Source: Pseudomonas khavaziana (GTDB taxonomy: Bacteria > Pseudomonadota > Gammaproteobacteria > Pseudomonadales > Pseudomonadaceae). Taken from it: a stretch of DNA of 64,000 bases. The notes beneath the pieces were generated by a model that was not told where the DNA came from, ran no database searches, and saw only the letters and a program-made list of their open reading frames with translations. Shown piece after piece: positions 24,515-33,566 of this stretch. The position numbers and the translations under genes were made by a program. Every line of letters begins with the position of its first letter. The first letter of the stretch is position 1. The stretch is taken from positions 91,779 through 155,778 of the forward strand of contig NZ_JAHSTT010000012.1 of assembly GCF_019145205.1 (NCBI RefSeq), given 5' to 3'.

Positions 24515-24607
24515 AAAAAATATTACTGACTTCCCGCGCCTCGCACGTCTTGCTAGGTGAGAAGCATTCGCATAAACAAAAAACGCTTAGCGCAGGGATC
24601 ACCACAC

Positions 24608-27265
24608 ATGTCAGCACTCACCAAGGGGCGTATCACCGGCAGTCGGTTGGCCCTGGCCATTCACCTGGGGTTGTTGGCCGTCGCCGCGCCGGTCCATGCC
24701 GTGCAACCTGCGGCCGGTGCCGCCCAATCCGTGGTGCTGAGGTTCGATATCCCTGCGCAATCGCTCGGCAGTGCGGTGCTGGCTTTCGCTGACCAGGCCG
24801 GCCTGCAAGTGCTGTTCGACAGCCAACGCCTGCAAGGTCTGAGCAGTACCACGCTCAAGGGCAGCTTTGGCGTGCAGGAAGGGCTTGCCCGCCTGCTGGG
24901 TGCCGCACCGGTTGAATACCGCTTTACCGGTGAGCGCCAGGTGACCTTGAGCCGAGTCGAGCAGCAGGCCGGTGCCCTGGCCTTGGCGACCACAACAGTC
25001 ACCGGCTTGCACCAACAGGACTGGGTGTATTCAACCCCGCGCCCGGTGAGCGTGGTCAGGCGCGAACAGCTCGATCGCAACCCGCCCCGGCATGCCGCCG
25101 AGATGCTTGAAGAGGCGCCTGGGGTCTACTCCGCCGTCAGCCAGCAAGACCCAGGGCTGTCCGTGAACATCCGCGGTATCCAGGACTATGGCCGGGTCAA
25201 TATGTCAGTCGATGGCATGCGCCAGAATTACCAGCAGAGCGGTCACCAGCAACGCAACGGCACGTTGTATGTGGACCCTGAGTTGTTGTCCGAAGTCGTG
25301 ATCGAAAAGGGCGCGACCTCCACCCAGGGCGGTGCGGGCGTGATTGGCGGGGTGGCCAACTTTCGTACGGTGGAGGCCGCTGACCTGCTCAAGGGCGGCA
25401 AGGAAATCGGCGGGCGCATTCGCCTTACCTCAGGGCTGGGCGGGCGCAGCAACGGCACGCATTTCATCGGCAGCTCGGCGTTTGCCGTGGGCACCGACGT
25501 ATGGGACATGCTGGTGGCCGCCAGTGAACGGCACCTGGGCGATTACAACCCTGGCACCAAGGGCAGCATTGGCGAGTTGCGTACCGGCGCGGCGTTCATG
25601 CCGGCCAGTGAGGAGCGTATCAAGCACACCACCGTTGCCTATTCAGGTTCGGTGATGCGCTCGCGCCTTCTCAAGTTGGGGCTCAACCTGCCGGCTGACC
25701 AGCGTTTGCAACTGAGTTACCTGGCCACCGATGTCGACTACGACGACGTCAACATGATGACCGCCGAAAAGGCGCAGTTATGGGAAAAGCTCGGCAGCAG
25801 CGACGTCAGGGCGCAGAACGTTGCGCTGGATTACAGCTATGCGCCGGACAACCCGCTGATCGACTTCAAGGCCAAGCTCTACTACGTGGACACCCGCAAT
25901 GAGCAATCCACCCTGGCCCGGGGGATCAACAAGGCTTATGACGTCACCTATCAAACCAATACCTATGGCTTGCAGGCGCAGAACATCTCGACCTTTGCCC
26001 TGACGGAGCTGGCCGCACTCAAGGCCAACTATGGGCTGGAATTTTTCTACGACAAAGTGCGCCCGGACTCCAACCAGGCGGTGGAAGCTGGCTCTGCGGT
26101 CAAGGCCTCAGCGGCCGAGAGCATCACACCCAAGGGCGACCGTGCGATGGGCAGTGTGTTCGGGCGCCTGGATTTCGACTACGACGGTTGGCTGAATCTC
26201 AACGCCGGCTTGCGTTATGACCGCTACCGGCTGCGCGGCGAAACCGGCTTGAACACCCGCACGTTTATCATTGGCACTACCCGTCAGATCGGCGTGCCGG
26301 TGAACTACGACGTGGATCGCGAGGAGGGCCGTTTTTCGCCGACCTTTGGCCTGTCGATCAAGCCAGGTGTCGATTGGCTGCAACTGTTCGCCACCTACGG
26401 CAAGGGCTGGCGCCCGCCGGCGGTGACCGAAACCATGGTCAGCGGCCGGCCCCATGGCGGTGGTTCGGAGTCGATTCTGCCCAATCCCTACCTCAAGCCG
26501 GAGCGATCCACCGCGTGGGAGGTCGGCTTCAATGTGCTCAAGCAAGACCTGCTGTTCGCCGAGGATCGCGTAGGCATGAAGGTGTCCTACTTCAACACCC
26601 GGGTCGATGACTTTTCCTATATGGCCTTGGGCGTACAGCCGCCCGGTTATGGCAACGTCAATATCGGCAGTGCGGCGTATGTAAACAACCTGGAGACCAC
26701 ACGTTTTCGTGGCCTCGAATACCAGCTCGATTACGACGCCGGGTTTGCCTACGGCCAGTTCAACTACACACGCATGCTCGGCAGCAACAAATTCTGCAGC
26801 AAGACCGCCTGGCTCGGCGGCGTGACCAAGACCCAGAAGCGTCCAGGCAACCGTGCGCCCGTGGATGCGATGGTGCCGGACGACGCGGCCAATGCCGGCG
26901 TGGGCTGCAGCGCGATCCTGGGCTCATCCGAACACATGCCCATGGACCGCGGCACCGCGACCCTTGGCGCGCGGTTCTTCGAGCGCAGGTTGGATGTGGG
27001 TGTGCGGGCCCGCTACAGCGCCGGTTATTACGTCAAGGGCGGCGCCGGAGTGACCACTTCGCAAACCGGCGTCTACCCCGCCGATTGGAAGCCCTACACC
27101 GTCTACGACCTGTACGGCAGCTACCGCGCCACCGATCAGTTAACCCTGCGCCTGGCCATGGAAAACGTCACCGACCGCGCCTACCTGGTGCCGCTGGGCG
27201 ATGTACTGGCCTTCACCCTGGGACGTGGGCGCACCTTGCAGGGCACCGTTGAATATCAGTTCTGA
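24608..27265 (+). CDS. hasR: TonB-dependent haem/haemophore outer-membrane receptor
   Basis: An 885-residue protein from MSALTKGRITGSRLALAIHL, with a signal peptide ending near HAVQPAAGAA. An N-terminal STN signalling domain (about residues 45-110, IPAQSLGSAVLAFADQAGLQVLFDSQRLQG) marks it as a transducer working with HasS/HasI. The plug domain (about 140-260) contains DWVYSTPRPVSVVRREQL, VNIRGIQDYGRVNMSVDGMRQNY and VVIEKGATSTQGGAGVIGGVANFRT; the barrel follows and ends in the aromatic GTVEYQF. It takes haem from HasA or haemoglobin into the periplasm. It has its own 200-nt upstream region containing a REPIN, probably with a HasI-dependent promoter. Confidence 0.93.
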   Translation: MSALTKGRITGSRLALAIHLGLLAVAAPVHAVQPAAGAAQSVVLRFDIPAQSLGSAVLAFADQAGLQVLFDSQRLQGLSSTTLKGSFGVQEGLARLLGAAPVEYRFTGERQVTLSRVEQQAGALALATTTVTGLHQQDWVYSTPRPVSVVRREQLDRNPPRHAAEMLEEAPGVYSAVSQQDPGLSVNIRGIQDYGRVNMSVDGMRQNYQQSGHQQRNGTLYVDPELLSEVVIEKGATSTQGGAGVIGGVANFRTVEAADLLKGGKEIGGRIRLTSGLGGRSNGTHFIGSSAFAVGTDVWDMLVAASERHLGDYNPGTKGSIGELRTGAAFMPASEERIKHTTVAYSGSVMRSRLLKLGLNLPADQRLQLSYLATDVDYDDVNMMTAEKAQLWEKLGSSDVRAQNVALDYSYAPDNPLIDFKAKLYYVDTRNEQSTLARGINKAYDVTYQTNTYGLQAQNISTFALTELAALKANYGLEFFYDKVRPDSNQAVEAGSAVKASAAESITPKGDRAMGSVFGRLDFDYDGWLNLNAGLRYDRYRLRGETGLNTRTFIIGTTRQIGVPVNYDVDREEGRFSPTFGLSIKPGVDWLQLFATYGKGWRPPAVTETMVSGRPHGGGSESILPNPYLKPERSTAWEVGFNVLKQDLLFAEDRVGMKVSYFNTRVDDFSYMALGVQPPGYGNVNIGSAAYVNNLETTRFRGLEYQLDYDAGFAYGQFNYTRMLGSNKFCSKTAWLGGVTKTQKRPGNRAPVDAMVPDDAANAGVGCSAILGSSEHMPMDRGTATLGARFFERRLDVGVRARYSAGYYVKGGAGVTTSQTGVYPADWKPYTVYDLYGSYRATDQLTLRLAMENVTDRAYLVPLGDVLAFTLGRGRTLQGTVEYQF

Positions 27266-27346
27266 CCGCTTTTGCCCAGTGACGGGCAAAACCACAGCAG
27301 GCACCGGCTTGCTGCGGAGTGACCACCCCATGACTTGGAGTTTTGC

Positions 27347-27967
27347 ATGAGCATTTCTATTTCATACAGCACGACCTACGCCGCTAGCACCGTCGCCCAG
27401 TACCTGAGCGATTGGTCGGCCTACTTCGGTGATCTCAACCACCGTGAAGGTTCGGTCAAAGAGGGTGTGAACACCGGTGGTTTCAATCCTGGGCCGTTCG
27501 ACGGCACTCAATACGGCGTTTCGAGCAGCGTCAGTGATGCCGCCGTGGTCGCCGAAGGCAGCCTGCATTACACCTTGTTCAATCCGCCGACCCACACGCT
27601 GTGGGGTTCGCTCGATGCTCTGACCCTGGGCGACACCCTGGCCGGTGGCGCAAGCAGCGGTGGCTACAGCATCGCCAACCAGGAAGTCAGCTTCACCAAC
27701 CTGGGCCTGTCGAGCCTGCAGTCCGAAGGCCGTGACGGCCAGGTGCACAAAATCGTGTACGGCCTGATGAGCGGTGACAGTTCGGCGTTGGCTTCGGCCA
27801 TCGATACCTTGCTCAAGGGCATCGACCCAAGCCTGTCGGTCAATTCCACCTTCGATCAACTGGCCGCGGCCGGTGTGGCGCATCAGGACTCGCCTGCATT
27901 CGCCGCAGCCGATGTGGGCCTGGTCGGCATTCAGGACGCGCCTCAAGACTTCGCCATGGCCGCCTGA
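27347..27967 (+). CDS. hasA: Secreted haemophore HasA
   Basis: A 206-residue protein from MSISISYSTTYAAS, of typical HasA length. Counting from the Met, His32 (DLNH), Tyr75 (LHYTLF) and His83 (PTHTLWG) fall exactly where the Serratia haemophore has its haem ligands (His32, Tyr75) and the His83 that supports Tyr75. There is no Sec signal peptide; export is by the C-terminal signal through HasDEF. The C-terminal DFAMAA resembles the hydrophobic tail recognised by type I exporters. It binds extracellular haem and delivers it to HasR. Located 81 nt after hasR. Confidence 0.96.
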   Translation: MSISISYSTTYAASTVAQYLSDWSAYFGDLNHREGSVKEGVNTGGFNPGPFDGTQYGVSSSVSDAAVVAEGSLHYTLFNPPTHTLWGSLDALTLGDTLAGGASSGGYSIANQEVSFTNLGLSSLQSEGRDGQVHKIVYGLMSGDSSALASAIDTLLKGIDPSLSVNSTFDQLAAAGVAHQDSPAFAAADVGLVGIQDAPQDFAMAA

Positions 27968-27975
27968 TGCAAAAA

Positions 27976-28003
27976 GCCGATGGAGGCTCACGCCTTCATC
28001 GGC
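27976..28003 (+). terminator. Hairpin between hasA and hasD
   Basis: GCCGATGGAGGC pairs with GCCTTCATCGGC (one G-U pair) over a 4-nt loop, 9 nt after the hasA stop. No T-run follows, so it is more likely an attenuator or mRNA-stabilising hairpin that keeps hasA expression above that of the exporter genes than a full terminator. Confidence 0.6.
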
Positions 28004-28085
28004 CTTGCGAATCCTGTGGGCACGCCGCGGGTGCCGTCAGCGCACCGGGCGGGCCCTTGCTCGACTCTTCAATGGAACAACCACC

Positions 28086-29834
28086 ATGACTCGGCCCGGT
28101 GCCAAGCGCACGAATGAGATGCTGGCTGCACTGACGGCCTATAAAAGTGCCTTCTTCAACATCGGCCTGTTCTCGGCGGTGATCAACCTGCTGATGCTGG
28201 CTCCGGCGCTGTACATGTTGCAGGTGTATGACCGGGTATTGGCCTCGGGCAACCAGATGACGCTGTTGATGCTGACGCTGATGATCCTCGGCCTGTTCGG
28301 CTTGATGGGGGCGTTGGAGTGGGTGCGCAGCCAGGTGGTGATTCGCCTCGGCACGCAGATGGACATGCGCTTGAACCAGCGCGTATTCGACGCCGCCTAT
28401 GAAGCGCAGCTCAAGGGCGGCACCCAGGCGGCGGGCCAGGCCCTGCACGACCTGACCACCTTGCGCCAGTTCGCCACCGGCCAGGCGTTGTTCGCCTTTT
28501 TCGATGCGCCATGGTTTCCGGTGTACCTGGTGGTGATCTTCCTGTTCCACCCCTGGCTGGGCCTGCTGGCGCTGGGCGGTGCGCTGCTGTTGATCGCGCT
28601 GGCGTGGGCCAACCATCATGTCAGCCAGGCGCCAATGGCCCTGGCCAGCCAACTGTCGATCAGCGCCAGCCAGCAGGCCACGGCCAACCTGCGCAATGCC
28701 GACACCATCGAAGCCATGGGCATGCTCGCCACACTGCGCGGGCGCTGGTTCAACCAACACCAGGCATTTCTGGTGCAGCAGAACCTGGCCAGTGAAAAGA
28801 CCGCCGTGGTTACTGCCTGGTCCAAGGGCGTACGCCTGGCCCTGCAATCCCTGGTGCTGGGTTTGGGCGCCTGGTTGGCAGTCAATGGCGACATTACCCC
28901 GGGAATGATGATTGCCGGGTCGATCCTGATGGGCCGGGTGCTCAGCCCCATCGACCAGTTGATCGGCGTGTGGAAGCAATGGAGTTCGGCGCGTCTGGCC
29001 TATGAGCGTTTGTCACTGATGCTCCAGGATAACCCGGCGCGCCCGGTACGCATGGCCCTGCCCGTACCCAAGGGCCAGGTGAGCGTGGAGCAGATCAGCG
29101 CCTGTGCCCCTGGCAGTCGCCGGCCGGCGCTGGCCAACCTGGGTTTCAGCCTGCCCGCGGGTGACGTACTCGGTGTTATCGGGCCGTCGGGCTGCGGCAA
29201 GTCGACACTGGCCCGGGTGCTGGTGGGGGCCTGGGCACCCCTGGCCGGCAAGGTGCGCCTCGATGGCGCCGACCTGGCTCTCTGGGATAAGCAGCAACTG
29301 GGTCCGCATATCGGTTACTTGCCCCAGGACATCCAGTTGTTCGCCGGCAGCATCGCGCAGAACATCGCGCGCTTTGAAACGGTGGAAGCCGACAAAGTCC
29401 TCGCTGCGGCACAAATGGCTGGCGTGCATGAGCTGATCCTGCAACTGCCCCAAGGCTACGACACCCTGCTGGGCGAAGGCGGAGCGGGTTTGTCCGGTGG
29501 GCAAAAACAACGCGTCGCCTTGGCGCGTGCGCTGTACGGCCTGCCGGCGTTGATTGTGCTGGATGAACCCAACGCCAATCTCGACGAAGTGGGCGAGCAG
29601 GCGCTGCTGCAAGCCATCGCCCAGCTCAAGCAACAGCGCCGCTCCCTGATCCTGATTACCCACAAGCCTAACGTGCTGAGCCTGACCGACCAGTTGCTGA
29701 TCCTCAAGGACGGCCAGATGCAGGCCTTCGGCCCGACGGCGCGGGTATTGGAAGCGCGACAGAAACCTTTGGCGAGCAAGCCCGTATCGACCATGAGCAT
29801 GAGCTACCGCCTCGGTGAGGGAAAACACGCATGA
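28086..29834 (+). CDS. hasD: Type I secretion ABC permease/ATPase for HasA
   Basis: A 582-residue protein starting at ATG 28086 (MTRPGAKRTNEMLAALTAYK). The frame is open far upstream but that part only shadows hasA. The N-terminal transmembrane domain (about residues 20-300) belongs to the PrtD/LapB-like exporter class; the nucleotide-binding domain has GPSGCGKST (Walker A), LSGGQKQR (signature), LIVLDEPNANLDE (Walker B) and the THK switch His. With HasE and HasF it forms the tripartite channel for HasA. It overlaps hasE by four bases (ATGA). Confidence 0.93.
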   Translation: MTRPGAKRTNEMLAALTAYKSAFFNIGLFSAVINLLMLAPALYMLQVYDRVLASGNQMTLLMLTLMILGLFGLMGALEWVRSQVVIRLGTQMDMRLNQRVFDAAYEAQLKGGTQAAGQALHDLTTLRQFATGQALFAFFDAPWFPVYLVVIFLFHPWLGLLALGGALLLIALAWANHHVSQAPMALASQLSISASQQATANLRNADTIEAMGMLATLRGRWFNQHQAFLVQQNLASEKTAVVTAWSKGVRLALQSLVLGLGAWLAVNGDITPGMMIAGSILMGRVLSPIDQLIGVWKQWSSARLAYERLSLMLQDNPARPVRMALPVPKGQVSVEQISACAPGSRRPALANLGFSLPAGDVLGVIGPSGCGKSTLARVLVGAWAPLAGKVRLDGADLALWDKQQLGPHIGYLPQDIQLFAGSIAQNIARFETVEADKVLAAAQMAGVHELILQLPQGYDTLLGEGGAGLSGGQKQRVALARALYGLPALIVLDEPNANLDEVGEQALLQAIAQLKQQRRSLILITHKPNVLSLTDQLLILKDGQMQAFGPTARVLEARQKPLASKPVSTMSMSYRLGEGKHA

Positions 29835-31156
29835 GCCAGACTAAACCCACATTAATCAGTGACCAACCGCACAACGTGCTGGCGCTGGATGACCAGAAAT
29901 ACTCGCGCCTGGGCTGGTGGCTGGTGCTCGGGGGCTTTGCGGGGTTCCTCGGCTGGGCGGCATTGGCACCGTTGGACAAGGGCGTGGCCGTGCCGGGCAA
30001 AGTCATGGTCTCGGGCCATCGCAAGACGGTGCAGCACCCGGCGGGCGGGATTGTCGAGCGTATCGAAGTACGCGACGGTGACCCAGTCAGCGCCGGCCAA
30101 GTGTTGCTGCGTTTAAAGGAAACCCCGTTGCGCGGGCAGATGCAGTCACTGCGCAGCCAATACCTGGCGTCCCTGGCCAGCGAAGCGCGCTTGAGTGCAG
30201 AAAGCGAAGGTTTGCCGGCCATCGAGTTTGCACCTGAACTGCTGGCCGATCCTGAGGCTGCCGCCACCCTGAGCCTGCAACGCCAGCTGTTCGAAAGCCG
30301 TGCCCGGGCACTGGCCACCGAGCAGGCGGGCCTGCGCGAAACCATTGCTGGCTTTGAGTCGCAATTGCGCGGTACGCGGGACTCCCAGGCGAGCAAAGTA
30401 CAGCAGCGTGCAGCGTTGAATGAACAGCTGCAGGGCCTGCGTGAGTTGGCCCGCGACGGTTACATCCCACGCAATCGTCTGCTGGACAGCGAGCGGCTGT
30501 ACGCGCAAATCGATGGTGCCATCGCCGAGGATGTTGGACGCATCGGCCAGTTGCAACGCCAGGTGCTGGAGTTGCGTCTGCGCATCCGCCAGCTCGGTGA
30601 AGACTTCCAGAAAGACCTGCGCGGCCAGTTGGCCGAGACCCGCACCCGCAGCGACGACCTGCGCAATCGCCTGGCCTCGGCTGAGTTTGAACTGGCCAAC
30701 AGCCTGGTACGCGCACCGGTATCCGGCGTGGTGGTGGGGCTGGAGGTGTACACCGAGGGCGGCGTGATCAAGCCCGGCCAGGCCCTGATGGACATCGTGC
30801 CCCAGGGCGAGCCGCTGCTGGTGGAAGCACGGGTGCCGGTACAGATGATCGACAAGGTGCACCCAGGGTTGCCGGTGGAATTGATGTTTTCGGCGTTCAA
30901 CCAGTCCACCACGCCACGGGTGGCGGGTGAAGTCACGCTGGTGTCCGCTGACCGTCAGGTAGATGAACGCACTGGTGAGCCCTACTACACGTTGCGGGCC
31001 CAGGTCAGTGCAGCCGGTATACAGCAACTGGACGGCGTGCAGATCCGCCCGGGCATGCCGGTGGAAACCTTCGTCAAGACTGGCGAGCGCTCGATGCTCA
31101 ACTACCTGTTCAAACCGTTGCTGGATCGCACCCATATGGCCCTGGTGGAAGAATGA
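29831..31156 (+). CDS. hasE: Type I secretion membrane-fusion protein
   Basis: A 441-residue HlyD/PrtE-type adaptor. One transmembrane helix (about residues 34-52, WWLVLGGFAGFLGWAAL), then the split lipoyl/biotinyl half-motif (GKVMVSGHRKTVQHPAGGIVERIEVRDGDPVSAGQVLLRL), a long coiled coil (about 100-290), the second half (SLVRAPVSGVVVGLEVYTEGGVIKPGQALMDIVPQ) and the C-terminal beta domain ending in the conserved GERSMLNYLFKPLLDR. It links HasD to HasF across the periplasm. Its last four bases overlap hasF. Confidence 0.93.
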   Translation: MSQTKPTLISDQPHNVLALDDQKYSRLGWWLVLGGFAGFLGWAALAPLDKGVAVPGKVMVSGHRKTVQHPAGGIVERIEVRDGDPVSAGQVLLRLKETPLRGQMQSLRSQYLASLASEARLSAESEGLPAIEFAPELLADPEAAATLSLQRQLFESRARALATEQAGLRETIAGFESQLRGTRDSQASKVQQRAALNEQLQGLRELARDGYIPRNRLLDSERLYAQIDGAIAEDVGRIGQLQRQVLELRLRIRQLGEDFQKDLRGQLAETRTRSDDLRNRLASAEFELANSLVRAPVSGVVVGLEVYTEGGVIKPGQALMDIVPQGEPLLVEARVPVQMIDKVHPGLPVELMFSAFNQSTTPRVAGEVTLVSADRQVDERTGEPYYTLRAQVSAAGIQQLDGVQIRPGMPVETFVKTGERSMLNYLFKPLLDRTHMALVEE

Positions 31157-32481
31157 AGGCGTTGTGGTTCACCCTCTGCTTAAGTTGCACGCCAGCGGCC
31201 CATGCCCTGGGTTTGCTGGATGTTTATGATTTGGCGTTGCGCAACGACCCGACCTTTCAGGCGGCCATCCAAGAGCGTGAAGCCGGTGAAGAAAACCGTG
31301 TGATCGGCCGTGCGGCACTGCTGCCCAACCTGTCGTGGAGCTACAACAATTCGCGTAATGAGTCCGAAGTCACCCAGAGCACCGCGCTCGGCAATGTCAC
31401 CAGCGACCGTGATTACCGCAGCTACGCCTCGACCTTGACCTTGCAGCAACCGCTGCTGGATTACGAAGCCTATGTACGCTTTCGCCAGGGCACCGCCCAG
31501 GCACTGATGGCCGACGAGCGCTTTCGCGGCAAGAGCCAGGAACTGGCGGTGCGGGTGCTGGGCGCCTACAGCCAGGCGTTGCTGGCCCAGGAGCGCATCG
31601 AGTTGAGCCGAGCGCAGAAACGCGCCTATGCCGAACGGCTGCAACTCAATGATCGCCTGCTCAAAGGCGGTGAAGGCACGCGTACCGATGTGCTCGAAAC
31701 CCAGGCGCGACTGAGCCTGGCCCAGGCCGAGGAAATCGAGTCCCTGGATGTCCAGGACAGCGCCTTGCGCGAGCTGGAAGCCATTGTTGGCCTGCCGCTG
31801 CAGATCGAAGCGCTGGCGCCCCTGGCACGCCAATTCGATATTGCACCGTTGGAACCGAATCGCTTCGAAACCTGGCGTGAACTGGCCATGGCCAACAACC
31901 CTGAACTCAAGTCCCAGCACCACGCACTGGATGTGGCTTCTTATGAAGTGGAGCGCAAGCGCGCCGGGCACTTGCCCAGGGTCAGCCTATACGCCAGCAG
32001 TCGCCAGACCAGCTCCGATTCAGAAAGCAGCTACAACCAGAAGTACGACACCAACAGCGTCGGCATCCAGGTCAGCCTGCCGCTGTTTGCCGGTGGCTCG
32101 GTGTCGGCCTCCACGCGCCAGGCGGCCAACCAGCTGTCCCAGGCCCAGTACGAGCTCGACGCGCAAACCGCTGCCACGTTGGTGGAGTTACGCAAACAAT
32201 TCAACCTCAACACCAGCGGCGCGGCGAAGGTGCGGGCCTATGAAATGGCGGTGAGTTCCGCGACTGCGCTGGTGACCGCCACGAAGAAAAGCGTCAGCGG
32301 CGGCGAACGGGTCAACCTCGACGTGCTTGATGCCGAACAACAACTCTTCACCGCCCGCCGCGATCTGGCTAATGCGCGGCATGCGTACCTGCTGGCGCGC
32401 ATTCAACTGAAGTATTACGCGGGGTTGCTGAGCGAGCAGGACTTGCGAGCGCTGGCCGGGTATTTCCAGCCGTCGGCATGA
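31153..32481 (+). CDS. hasF: TolC-family outer-membrane channel for HasA export
   Basis: A 442-residue protein with a short signal peptide (MKALWFTLCLSCTPAAHA). LGLLDVYDLALRNDPTFQAA is the usual TolC start, and the helical duplicated OEP repeats follow (LDYEAYVRFRQGTAQALMADERFR; GTRTDVLETQARLSLAQAEE; VNLDVLDAEQQLFTARRDLANARHAYLLARIQLKYYAG). It belongs to the PrtF/AprF branch. Last gene of the has operon, followed within 10 nt by a strong terminator. Confidence 0.93.
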   Translation: MKALWFTLCLSCTPAAHALGLLDVYDLALRNDPTFQAAIQEREAGEENRVIGRAALLPNLSWSYNNSRNESEVTQSTALGNVTSDRDYRSYASTLTLQQPLLDYEAYVRFRQGTAQALMADERFRGKSQELAVRVLGAYSQALLAQERIELSRAQKRAYAERLQLNDRLLKGGEGTRTDVLETQARLSLAQAEEIESLDVQDSALRELEAIVGLPLQIEALAPLARQFDIAPLEPNRFETWRELAMANNPELKSQHHALDVASYEVERKRAGHLPRVSLYASSRQTSSDSESSYNQKYDTNSVGIQVSLPLFAGGSVSASTRQAANQLSQAQYELDAQTAATLVELRKQFNLNTSGAAKVRAYEMAVSSATALVTATKKSVSGGERVNLDVLDAEQQLFTARRDLANARHAYLLARIQLKYYAGLLSEQDLRALAGYFQPSA

Positions 32482-32489
32482 GTGGTTAC

Positions 32490-32513
32490 AACCCGGCATT
32501 CGCCGGGTTTTTT
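32490..32513 (+). terminator. Rho-independent terminator of the has operon
   Basis: AACCCGGC-ATTC-GCCGGGTT followed by a T-run (TTTT), starting 9 nt after the hasF stop. Confidence 0.9.
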
Positions 32514-32616
32514 GTGGTTACTAATCTGTGAAACAGCTTCGGGAATAGGGAGCCGGTTGTCGGGTGGCGGAGGGAAATTGTTACCTGGCGGAAAATAACC
32601 TAACGGATGGGTTACG

Positions 32617-33045
32617 ATGAGAGTAGGTGCTTACAAAGGCTACGTGATTTCGGTGTTTGTCAGGGATGAGCATTGCCCGCCCCATGTACATGTCAGGGGC
32701 AAGGAGTGGGATGCGCGCTTTCGTTTCAGTTTTTTGGATGGGGATGTCGAGTTGTGGGACGTGGAGCCTGAACGGAGGCGGCCACCCATGGCGGTTTTGA
32801 ATGAGATACGCGGGGCGATCATGCAGCCGCACTACCTGGCGCGGGCACGCAGGATCTGGTGGGAAAAACTGCAAACGGTTTGCCTGGAGAATCATTCCTG
32901 GAATTGGGACGCAGGTGAATTGGTTCCGGGATTGGTCATTCGACCGGGTGTCTACGTCATCGCAAGCGCACGGCACGACGTTGTCGGGCAACGGACTATT
33001 TTGAATCTGGTAAGAGCGCCAGATTGCGTGGGGATTAATTTATGA
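32617..33045 (+). CDS. DUF4160 domain-containing protein, possible toxin-antitoxin partner
   Basis: A 142-residue protein from MRVGAYKGYVISVFVRDEHCPPHVHVRGKEWDARFRF. The block FVRDEHCPPHVHV is the DUF4160 signature (conserved H.PPHVHV). The rest, with several Trp (RRIWWEKLQTV, NHSWNWDAGE), is longer than the usual 80-100 residues. DUF4160 genes are commonly paired with DUF2442 genes, and that pair is present here with a four-base ATGA overlap. The pairing suggests a toxin-antitoxin-like module, but activity has not been shown to my knowledge. Confidence 0.8.
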   Translation: MRVGAYKGYVISVFVRDEHCPPHVHVRGKEWDARFRFSFLDGDVELWDVEPERRRPPMAVLNEIRGAIMQPHYLARARRIWWEKLQTVCLENHSWNWDAGELVPGLVIRPGVYVIASARHDVVGQRTILNLVRAPDCVGINL

Positions 33046-33506
33046 AGATCGTAAAAGCTAAGGTCAAACCTTATGTACCTCTCACTGAAGCTGACGTTGA
33101 CAAGGCAATCGCCCGAGGGCGCAGGTTGAAACGCCTGTACGCCAACGCCAGCAACGTACGTTATGAAAGCGACTGCCTCTCCATTGGCTTCAGCGACGGC
33201 AGCCGCGTCATGGTGCCGGTGGCTGGCCTGCCGGAGTTCGAGGGTTTTTCAGCGAAGGATTTCCAGCAATTGGAAGTGACTTTCGGTGGCAAGGCCATCA
33301 GCTGTGAAGCTCAGGACCTGGATGTTTCGATCACCGGCCTGATCGCCACAAGCCAGCCGCTGATGGACCTGGCAACCAGCCTGGTGGCATCGCGCAATGG
33401 TCGCAAAAGCAGCGCGGCCAAATCCGCCGCAGCCCGCGCCAATGGCAAGAAGGGCGGGCGGCCGCGCAAGCAAACACCGGAAACTTCAGATACTTCAGAC
33501 ACATGA
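33042..33506 (+). CDS. DUF2442 domain-containing protein with basic C-terminal tail
   Basis: A 154-residue protein. VRYESDCLSIGFSDGSRVMVPVAGLPEFEGFSAKDFQQLEV is the DUF2442 core, though family members are often only about 90 residues. The C-terminal tail (about 120-150) is basic and low in complexity (SRNGRKSSAAKSAAARANGKKGGRPRK) and contains GGRPRK, like an AT-hook, so it may bind DNA. Translationally coupled to the DUF4160 gene. As the putative antitoxin-like member it could autoregulate the pair. Confidence 0.8.
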   Translation: MKIVKAKVKPYVPLTEADVDKAIARGRRLKRLYANASNVRYESDCLSIGFSDGSRVMVPVAGLPEFEGFSAKDFQQLEVTFGGKAISCEAQDLDVSITGLIATSQPLMDLATSLVASRNGRKSSAAKSAAARANGKKGGRPRKQTPETSDTSDT

Positions 33507-33513
33507 ATAACCC

Positions 33514-33542
33514 ATGTGGGAGGGAGCAAGCCCCCTCCCACA
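33514..33542. repeat. Collapsed family A repeat (single short palindrome)
   Basis: ATGTGGGAGGGAGCAAG followed by CCCCCTCCCACA: the outer arms of the family A element remain but the central spacer and part of one core are lost, as if by deletion between the inverted arms. It lies between the convergent DUF2442 and trmA genes. Confidence 0.85.
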
Positions 33543-33566
33543 GTTGGATCTCAGTGTCTTGAGCAA

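Noticed and set aside
24540..24600. Second Fur box just before hasR (GAGAAGCATTCGCATAAAC)
   Set aside because: Only about 10 of 16 core positions match; too weak to report, and hasR is expected to depend on HasI instead.
28086..32481. Assigning hasDEF as the alkaline protease exporter aprDEF
   Set aside because: The families are closely related, but the immediate neighbour is the haemophore gene hasA and no metalloprotease or inhibitor gene is present.
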